This document shows positions 56,310 through 64,000 of a stretch of DNA of 64,000 bases, piece by piece; the first letter of the stretch is position 1, and each line of letters begins with the position of its first letter. The notes under the pieces are model-generated. The model did no database searches and was not told where the DNA came from. It was given only the letters and a program-made list of their open reading frames with translations. Source of the DNA: Spinacia oleracea. Taxonomy: Eukaryota > Streptophyta > Magnoliopsida > Caryophyllales > Amaranthaceae. The translations under genes and the position numbers were made by a program. The stretch spans positions 1,984,001-2,048,000 of the forward strand of contig NC_079490.1 in NCBI RefSeq assembly GCF_020520425.1, in the 5' to 3' direction.

Positions 56310-56645
56310 AATTCTATAAGCAAGAACTGACGAGTATGATGCTGATTTCAATATGGTGAATAAATTCAAGACAGAAGTTCAGCAGAATTTAGCACTGTTA
56401 AACAATATAGACAAGTATGAAATTCTATAAGCAAGAACAGACAAGTACGATGCTGATTTGAAAACGGTGAATAAATTCAAGACAGAAGTTCAGCAGAATT
56501 TAGCACTGTTAAACAATATAGACAAGTATGAAATTCTATATGCAAGAACAGACAAGTATGATGCTGATTTCGATACGGTGAATAAATTCAAGACAGTAGT
56601 TCAGATGAATTTATCACTGTTAAACAATATAGGCACAGAATAAGA
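56310..56645 (+). repeat. 111-bp (37-codon) tandem repeat, three copies
   Basis: AATAAATTCAAGACAG recurs 111 bp apart at about 56360, 56471 and 56582, within units containing GACAAGTATGATGCTGATTT and CACTGTTAAACAATATAGAC. The period is a multiple of three and one + frame is open across the last two copies (56458-56643, VNKFKTEVQQNLALLNNID...). Copy 1 is not open in that frame from an ATG. No known domain; probably non-coding. Confidence 0.8.
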
Positions 56646-56713
56646 CATATCTCCATCTCTTAAGATTCTGATCATTTATCAATAATAATTTACACGGTCC
56701 AGTAAAACAGTAT

Positions 56714-59700
56714 TTAGCCCTCAAAGCTGACAAAGCCCTTCTCCTTCAAGTTTTCGACCGTCTCTTTGAGGCTTACTTTAAAGGGAATATAGTTGATGCC
56801 CAAACTTTTCGTTTTCTCTTTGGAAACCTGATATGTTGGTGCTAAAGGCTTGTCGTCTGCACACCTGAAGAAACAGTTCTTGGGTGATTAAGAAGAGCGA
56901 ATGAAATTTGAAAGTAGATAGATGCCAAAGAAAAGAGGATGCCAAAAAATGAAAGAAAGAAAGAAAGAAAGACAATAAACTCACTTATCCGGGAGTTTAA
57001 GTGAAGGATAAAGTTCTTGTAAAATCCCCACAATTTCGAAACAAGGAACAACATTTTCGACCAAAATGTACCTCCCAGAAGCTGCAGGAACCTCAAATGC
57101 TAAGATATGTGCAGTTGCAACATCCTTAACATGGACCCAACCAAAGGTTGCATTTGGATAAGTTTCTGACCCTGTATAGAAAAACAAAAAACAGGTTTAA
57201 GTCAATGACATAATTCTTACTTTTTTAAGTACTAATTTGGTACCATGATCAGAAGAGATACACACCATTAATTAAGTTCAGAATTGGAGCTACAGATGTA
57301 TTTAGTCTTGGTTGCAACATGGGACCTATTACCATGCCTGGGTTTATCGTGATCATGTCGATACCATTCTCTTTGACAAATTTCCAGGCAGCATCTTCAG
57401 CCAAGATTTTAGATCTAGTATACCACATCTGCACTAGCCAATGAGATCACATAAATCAATAATAATAGAAAGAAAGTGCTAAAGGGTATCACATAAAGCC
57501 CTCCCAAGGCTAATGTATACTATGTAGTTACAAAAGAGACTGAAAAGCATAAAAACAAACACTCTAGGAGAGAGTTAACAAAATCCCAAGGCTTGAAAGA
57601 ACTACATGATCAGGGAAGTCAAATCATCACATGAGCAAATCCTAGAGTATAAGATCCTTGAAAGACAAGCACGTATATATTACTTCCTCTGTTTCAAAAA
57701 AATTGTAACACTTTGACGAGCACGTTTGCCAAGACACAACTTTGACCATACTTATCCCTAATTAACTTTTTTCTAAAAGAATCTTGAAATTTTAAATTAT
57801 GAAAGTATATAATTAAATCAATTCAGTGACATTTTTCTTGATAACATTTGCTTTCAATAAATTAGTAAAAGTACATGGTCAAAGTTGGTGTATGAATAGT
57901 GGCAAAACTCAAAGTGTTGCAACTTTTTTGAAACGGAAGAACCGAAGAAGTATTTAATGTAAACAGCATGGGGAATTGTTTTGACTTTGATGTCCAACTC
58001 TTTCACTGTACCCCCCCCCCCCCCCCACCCCGCTCCTAAATAAGTGGTAAGGTGTATGTTTTACAGCAGGACGTACCATAGGTGATTCCGTGCACAACTC
58101 TGGATCAGAAAACCAACTTTCATCGACAACAACCTCAGGAGCTCGAGGTTTTCCATTGTATAAAACCGCAGCCATTGAAGATGTTAAAACCACTCTTCTG
58201 ACAGAAGGGAACTTTTTACAGGACGTGAGAACGTTAAGTGTTCCCTTGATTGCAGGGTCAAGCACATCAGCCTGCCAATCACAAAGTATAACATTATAAC
58301 ACAGGAATAAATAGCTTGAAGTATTGAAAGTCACAGCAACTAGGAATCACACCTTCATACTCCGTATCTATTAAGTTGAAACAGTGTTATTCTCTAATCA
58401 CCCCATGAACCACGAACCAAAAAAATGAATTATAACATGAAAATGGTACAATTTTGGTCTAATTTAGCAAATTAGGTAGCGAATTGCGTACCCGTACCCA
58501 GTCTCATACTAGCGAATCAGGTAACATTGAGTTGAAATGAAGAAGTGCAAAAGTAGCGGAAGGATCATCTTCCCCTAAAACATAAAATTGAATGTAGGAC
58601 ATAGTATACAACATTAGACTTGAATTGTTGAATCCCTTAATTATCAATACTTCAACCTTGAAATTTCCAATAATGAAGTGAATTATTATTTTAGGAATTT
58701 AGGGTGAGGATAACAATAAATTTGTGATTTATCATGAACTGTTTAACTATTAAACTTAGAGGTCATGCCATCTGTCACTATTCAAAGTGGTCTATGAGTT
58801 TTAATCCTCGTAATAGGGATACTTAATAACAACCACCGTCCACCACTACCACCACTAGCCTATACCGTGAGCTGGTGTTATTGGTTGAGGTTCAAATCTG
58901 TGCAACCTCATCCCTTTAAATAGCGCCATTTTCAAGTAAGAAATGATGATAATGCACACATAAATATAAGCCCACATGAGACAGCTAATGGTAAAAATTA
59001 CTACTATAATCACTGTAGAATCAATATTAGGCCATGAATAGTTTTTGGTAGCTATACATAAAATTGACAAGAGATGTAGCTTGTTTTGTGGGCCAACTCA
59101 TAAGAATTATAAATTCCTCAATACTAAACTACCTTAACCATGGATCCCTACTTCTCCCTCAATGAAAAGCTTGGTTGTTTTGGTGGCACGGAACCTGCCT
59201 TCCGTCCACCCCGTCTCAAGTTCGAGTCCCCCATCTCAAACCCCAGGCATTCTTCCGACATATGTGCCCCGTGAGGCCCCCACGCACCCAAAAGTACCAA
59301 ATACTTCCTCTATGTAACAGCAATACCTTTTTTTTTTTTTTTTTGGCTTCTTGTTCAATATTCCAAATTTGCACTATTAATGTGAATACAAGAAATAAGT
59401 CTTAATCCATAGTATTTAGCTCCACAGAATCAATATAAACAGTGGAATCACACTGAATCAATACAAAAAGCAGAATCACGCAGAATCAGTACAAAAAGTG
59501 GAATCACACAGAATCAATACAAAAAGCAGAATCAGTACAAAAAGCAGCATCACACAGAATCAATACAAAAAGCAGAATCAGTACAAAAAGCAGAATCACA
59601 CAGAATCAATACAAACAGCAGAATCACACATAATAAACCTAAAATAAGAAATTTCTGAAGAAAAAAAGAACCTGGGGATCTTTGACAGTGAAAATAACAG

Positions 59701-60396
59701 GAGAAGCAGTATGAAAAACACCATGACAGCCAGAAATAGCAGAATCAAAGGAACCCTCATCCATCAAATCTGCTTTGAAAAGGTGAAGTCGTTCCTTTGC
59801 TCCCTCTAACCCCAACAAATGCTCAATTTCTGTCTGACCATCTGAAACAGCAATTCCAATCAATTCCCAATTTGATGAAAAACATAACCTAAATTAATCT
59901 GAATACTAGGAACTAACAAATAAATCAAAAGGGTTAGTTAAATTTCAACTAATGAAGTGAAACCCAGCTGAAATTTCCAATAAAAATTAACAAAATTGCT
60001 GTTTAAATTTAATCAAAAGGGGTAGTCAAATTTCAACAAATAAGTGAAACCCAGCTGAAATTTCCAATAAAAATTAACAAAATTGCTGTTTAACTTTAAT
60101 CAAAAGGGGTAGTCAAATTTCAACAAATAAGTGCAACCCAGCTGAAATTTCCAATAAAAATTAACAAAATTGCTGTTTAACTTCAATCAAAACTCAAAAG
60201 GGTAGTCATATTTCAACAAATAAGTGAAGCCCAGATGAAATTTCCACTAAAAATAAACGAAATTAAGGTTTAAATTACTTGGGTCACGAACAGTTGCATG
60301 GACAGTGTAGCCATGGTGGAGCAAGAGTTTTACAAGCCATGAAGCAATGTACCCAGAAGCTCCAGTTACACACACGATCATCCCGTGTCCACTCAT
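56714..60396 (-). CDS. CCR-like / phenylacetaldehyde-reductase-like dehydrogenase, gene D (327 aa)
   Basis: Six exons on the minus strand join in frame: 60396-60279, 59841-59672, 58271-58077, 57428-57266, 57171-56985 and 56864-56714 (984 nt). It starts [20 protein letters not shown] (Rossmann motif), then [25 protein letters not shown] and LTSSMAAV (Ser) follow, then Tyr164-x3-Lys168 in [19 protein letters not shown] and [17 protein letters not shown], and it ends [10 protein letters not shown]. An NADPH-dependent reductase of aldehydes or CoA esters is expected. CCR signature NWYCYGK is absent. Gln-Thr-Glu replaces Pro-Lys-Lys after the VRDPND motif, which could affect cofactor preference. 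Introns 1 and 2 hold tandem repeats and a SINE; intron 3 has a Stowaway-like MITE and a 16-base C-run. Confidence 0.9.
57683..57945. mobile_element. Stowaway-like MITE in intron 3 of gene D
   Basis: Ends CTTCCTCTGTTTCAAAAAAA and, inverted, CTTCCGTTTCAAAAAAGTTG, with matching inner words (GTAACACTTTGACGAG / CAAAGTGTTGC). TA on the left; the right end is worn. Confidence 0.65.
58011..58026 (+). repeat. C16 homopolymer in intron 3 of gene D
   Basis: Sixteen C residues followed by ACCCC. A likely site of length variation or assembly error. Confidence 0.9.
59168..59344 (+). mobile_element. tRNA-derived SINE in intron 2 of gene D
   Basis: GCTTGGTTGTTTTGGTGGCA (A-box region), then GTCTCAAGTTCGAGTCCCCC (B box, about 59212-59231), a body of about 95 bp and a T-run at 59327-59344. 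The motifs, spacing and T-rich tail fit a plant SINE. Confidence 0.65.
59424..59632 (+). repeat. Minisatellite CAGAATCA(A/G)TACAAAAAG in intron 2 of gene D
   Basis: Eight or more short units alternate AGAATCAATACAAAAAGC and AGAATCACAC, period about 28. The array ends just before exon 2's donor side at 59671. Confidence 0.85.
59930..60245 (+). repeat. About 87-bp tandem repeat in intron 1 of gene D
   Basis: Units containing AAACCCAGCTGAAATTTCC and AAATTAACAAAATTGCTG recur at about 59962, 60049 and 60137, with a partial fourth at about 60225. Confidence 0.85.
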
Positions 60397-61410
60397 CTTT
60401 CTTTCTGGATTCTGAGTTCTGAATTCTGAAGAGCTGATGTTTAAATGCAGAAATTGTTCAGAGACTAATCAGTTCAGAGACTAATGAACTGGTATAAGAT
60501 TTGAATGAAGAAATGAAACAAGTCAAAAATAAACTTTTTTTTGGTGAAACAAGTCAAAAATAATCCGAGCTTTTTCTTATTGTATTTTATTATTTCTGGG
60601 TGTAGATAGGTCGATAAAGTGTAGATGGTCTAGACGGGATTCGATCTCAGTTCTTGTATATCATTCTTAAAGATTGTTGACATCTAAATCGTTAAAGTCT
60701 TGTTAAAATCGTGTGTTTACTAATTTATTGATGAGGTAGTATTACTCTAATTTTATTCCTCTCGTTTTGTTTGAGTCGAATCATTTTACGTTGAAAATGC
60801 TATGTTTGCTTCAACGAAAAACAAGTTTCGTTGGAAAATGATTGAAATCAATGGAAAACGCATGGTAACTATAGTTTTGTAGTAGTATTTCTAGAAGAGT
60901 GTTTAAAATTCATGAAATTCTATTTTCACAAAAGACATAAAGTAGCTAATTAGTACTCCGTAATTAAGAAGAAAAAAGGAAGAAATAACACAACTAAACT
61001 TATTAAATACTCCGTAATAATTCTCAAAATAAAAATAACAGCAATACCTAATCTCTCTCGTGATTTGTTGAGTTTGTAGTCCGTATTTTGTAGATGATTT
61101 TTTGTTAAATTGTTACTTGATAAAAATAGGAAACATAACTAATATATAAAGCTGAGTTTCATACAACAAATAATCAAAACTTTGGAGAATTCAGTTTTGT
61201 TTTCAACAAATTTATATTGGCGTGTTACTTGTGATGCATACATCCCGGCTCACACACACAACGTTCCCTCAAAAAAAACTTATATTGGTGTGTTACTTGT
61301 GTAGTTGTGTGCACATCAAACCAGTCATAATTACTCAACTTCCAATACCAAATCATATAAATTATAATTTATACATCATTTTATTCGTTTTAAAAAGCAC
61401 ATTAAAACAA
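60397..61410. other. Region between genes D and E
   Basis: A minus-strand SINE-like B box (GAGATCGAATCCCG, about 60632-60645) is seen, with no clear ends. The rest is AT-rich with ACTCCGTA words. No exon is found. The promoter of gene D must lie at its left end. Confidence 0.4.
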
Positions 61411-61740
61411 ACAAAAGATCTTGCACGCACTAGGTGTACAATAAATTTATTGTACACCAAGATAACATTAACCCAATTTTTTATAACTTTAACCTAGTTT
61501 TGATTAACTTTTATATTAGTAATAAAAAAGTTGATAAATAAACATGTTAAAGGGTTAAATGATTAATTTTCACATTATTTGTCATTTTAAAGAAATAAGT
61601 TTTACTAAAATTAAAAAAATTATCACTAAAAAATACATAACTTTTACATATATAAGCTTAACTTTTAAGCATTTTTAGTTAACTTTTACTCCAGTGTACA
61701 ATATTTGTTGTACACCCATTGTAAATAAGAATTTGTGTAA
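61411..61740 (+). mobile_element. Hairpin-ended MITE, copy 3, in the 3' flank of gene E
   Basis: Same plan and direction as 7966-8285: GATCTTGCACGCACTAGG, the perfect GGTGTACAATAAA-based palindrome, an AT-rich body, a second weaker palindrome around GTACAA and the end CATTGTAAATAAGAATTTG. Confidence 0.75.
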
Positions 61741-61899
61741 AACAAAATCCATTTATGTTATGTCTTAGTACAAGTAGATTGAAAAAAAAAAGAGATTCAT
61801 TTCCATTAAAATAACATAGAAAAATGAGAAAATACATATATTGTTCAAATTTTATTGAATGAAACCCATGGTACTTAGCATTATGAATGCTAATCAAAG

Positions 61900-63983
61900 T
61901 TATTCCATAGTAGCATTAGGAATGGTAATCAACTTCTTTTCTTTAAAGGTTTCAACAGTATCCTTAATACTGTCTTTCAAAGCAATATATTGAATGCCAA
62001 GGCTTTCAGCTTTGGTTTTGGATATTTTGTATGTTTTCGCCAACGGTCCTTCATCCGCACACCTAATAATAAAACCATTCGAGAAAGTTATACTTCGTAA
62101 GAGATAGATTGTAACTAGAGAAACACAAATTCTTATTTACAAATGGTGTATAATAAATATTAACACTGGAGCAAATTTAACTGAAAATGCTTAAAAGTTA
62201 CCCTTATCTATGTAAAAGTTATCTATTTTTTAATGATAAAAATAGTTTATTCAAAATTATTAATAATGTATAAAATTAATCATATAACCCTTTAAAATAT
62301 TAATCTGTCAACTTTTTTAAATAATACAAAAGTTTAAAACATGCTAAAAGTTTCAAAAAATTAGGTAAAAGTTATATTATCATCGTGTACAGTTATTGTA
62401 CTAAAGAATGCATCGGATTTTCGGAGATTTAATTAAGGATCAACACTTACTTATCAGAAACTGGAAGAGTAGGATAGAGATCGTGTAACATTTTGACAAT
62501 CTCTGAGTGATGTACCACGCTTTCGACTAAACAATACCTCCCGTTAGCCGAAGGAAGTTCAAATGCACGAATGTGAGCTTCCGCAACATTTTGGATGTGC
62601 ACCCACGGTAGTGCGACGTTTGGATATGTTTGTTCCCCTAACAATTAAACATTGTCGCACATCAAAGACAAAATCAGATAATAGGGGTGGGGGATTGGAA
62701 CCTGAGACTTATCATACACAGACTTATCATACACAGACCATCCGTCTTAACCACTATGCCAAGACCTCATTAGTACAGATTCAGATAATTGCATCATGAA
62801 GATATAATTAATACGAGTACGAACCATTGATCAAGGTGAAAATAAGAGATACGGTTTCGTTGAGCTTCAGCGGCAGCATAGGACCAATTACCATGCCTGG
62901 GTTCATTGAGACTAGGTCAAGACCATGCTCTTTGGCAAACTTCCATGCAGCCTCTTCAGCCAAAGTTTTGGATGTTAGATACCACATCTGCAAATCAAAT
63001 TAAAGTTCAAGAAGTTAATTTTATCAAAATATACCAACACCTTTTGTAGCTCATTCACACACAAAACAAAACCCGGATGTACAAGGATAAATTGGAAAAA
63101 AAAAGAAAAAACTTCGTAGATAACTTAATTTTCTAGCTCTCTCTAGAAACTGCCCAATTAGAGTTGTGCATGGGCCAAGCCTACACGCGGGCTGCGTGAG
63201 CTCGGTACGAAATTGGTCAGACACAGCATTGTAAACCCAACACGACACGAGAGGCATGGCGATGAGTCATGGGCCGTGCATGGATATCATTTTAGAAATT
63301 TTACACGGGCCCAATACGAGCAGGACGGACCAGCCCACACGCCGGCACACTTATTTTTTTAATCTATTAACAAAAAATCTTAAAATTAGTAACTAACCAT
63401 GCTAGCACGGCACGGTCCGGTCCGGCCCGATACAGCACGTGAGACGGGTCGTGTATGAGACTCATGACTCATCTATGGAAGAGAGGCACGACTGCACGAG
63501 CCTAACACAACACGACACGGCACGACTCGACGTCACTTTCTCTCGGGTCGTTCTAGGCACGGCCTGTTAGGAGTCCTAACTTAGGACACTAGGCATGCGA
63601 GGCCCATCACGTGGGCGTACACGGCCCAACACGTGCCCAACTCTATGCCTACTTCTATAGTTCTATCGCTTTATTGCAATTGTTATTTGTTCCCTCAACT
63701 CTTACCTTGTTACCCACAAACTACTAGGCTAGCTACACCAAAATTAGCTTGATAACATTGGTTTTGAAAAGGATTCAACACGTACCATGTTAGGGTAATA
63801 GTTGCAAAACTCTGGTTTAGAAAACCAAGTTTCATCAACCAAAACATCTGGTGCTAGAGTTATACCAGTGAATAGAACTGCTGCCATTGAAGATGTGAGA
63901 ACTACTCTTCTTACAGTATCAGCTCTTTTACAGGCATTCAGAACATTCAGTGTTCCCTTTACTGCTGGATCAATTACTTCAAC
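61900..63983 (-). CDS. CCR-like / phenylacetaldehyde-reductase-like dehydrogenase, gene E (partial)
   Basis: Exons 3-6 are present on the minus strand: 63983-63786 (198 bp), 62987-62825 (163), 62637-62451 (187) and 62062-61900 (163). Exons 1 and 2, with the Rossmann motif, lie beyond 64000. All four exons are open and in phase. They encode [23 protein letters not shown], Tyr-x3-Lys in [38 protein letters not shown] and a C-terminus ending [19 protein letters not shown] instead of WVHVKDV and a Gly-Glu-Gln exon-5 start make it the most divergent copy of the cluster. Nothing seen suggests decay, so it is probably functional if exons 1-2 are intact. Confidence 0.85.
62125..62400 (-). mobile_element. 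Hairpin-ended MITE, degraded copy 4, in intron 5 of gene E
   Basis: ACACAAATTCTTATTTAC at the left and AAAAGTTATATTATC then GTGTACAGTTATTGTAC at the right. The palindromes have decayed and the outer end is lost. Confidence 0.6.
62681..62776 (-). mobile_element. tRNA-derived SINE-like sequence in intron 4 of gene E
   Basis: On the minus strand GGCATAGTGGTTAAGACGG (A box) precedes CAGGTTCCAATCCCCC (B box). Between them GTGTATGATAAGTCT is doubled. No tRNA fold. Confidence 0.5.
63159..63645. mobile_element. hAT-like GC-rich MITE in intron 3 of gene E
   Basis: Ends TAGAGTTGTGCATGGGCC and, inverted, TAGAGTTGGGCACGTGTTGG. The interior has CGGCACGGTCCGGTCCGG and CACGACACGGCACGAC words, related in style to family 2. 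No clear target duplication. Confidence 0.6.
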
Positions 63984-64000
63984 CTACATAAATAATTATA

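Overview
This is nuclear DNA of a flowering plant. Coding exons are split by GT-AG introns, intergenic space is AT-rich and crowded with transposable elements, and the recognisable genes are plant families. The abundance of words such as ACTCCGTA and of GC-rich hAT-like MITEs suggests Caryophyllales (spinach/beet/amaranth-like), but that is an inference from repeat flavour only. No CRISPR, operon or prokaryotic signal is present.

Layout. 1-6445: nested repeats. A very large inverted repeat (arms of about 1.9 kb) carries a solo LTR of 1448 bp with a perfect 5-bp target duplication, and it seems to sit inside a Gypsy-type LTR. 6446-9700: small hAT-like, Stowaway-like and hairpin MITEs and a dead LINE tail. 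9760-16950: a small coiled-coil protein gene (131 aa) whose first, 5'UTR intron of 5.5 kb is filled with a 375-bp tandem array. 17015-21867: a 4.8-kb non-autonomous Mutator-like element with a perfect 9-bp target duplication and an interior made of hundreds of TTTTAGTTA / CAATTAGTTAA words. 21900-23330: more MITEs. 23860-30711: an OBERON4/TITANIA2-like PHD-finger gene of two coding exons (1257 aa). 32626-32972: a 79-aa small mitochondrial-type protein gene followed by 3 kb of degenerate tandem duplications that include a relic of its last exon. 36-39 kb: repeats.

39235-64000: a minus-strand tandem cluster of cinnamoyl-CoA-reductase-like / phenylacetaldehyde-reductase-like short-chain dehydrogenases. 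Three complete six-exon genes (328, 330 and 327 aa) and one gene cut by the window end are open in every exon I could join. Two pseudogenes lie between them: one in which exons 2-4 are replaced by a Copia gag fragment, and one ancient relic with pieces of exons 2, 3 and 5. Exon sizes (170, 195, 163, 187) and intron phases are nearly invariant, so the cluster grew by local duplication. Its introns were then filled with hAT-like MITEs, a small Helitron, Stowaway elements and SINEs.

Most distinctive signals: the MULE with its minisatellite-like interior (and a 0.4-kb relative at 45.45 kb), the 375-bp intronic array keeping a 68-codon open frame in four near-identical copies, and the birth-and-death pattern of the reductase cluster. 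All gene functions are assigned from family resemblance. No search could be run.
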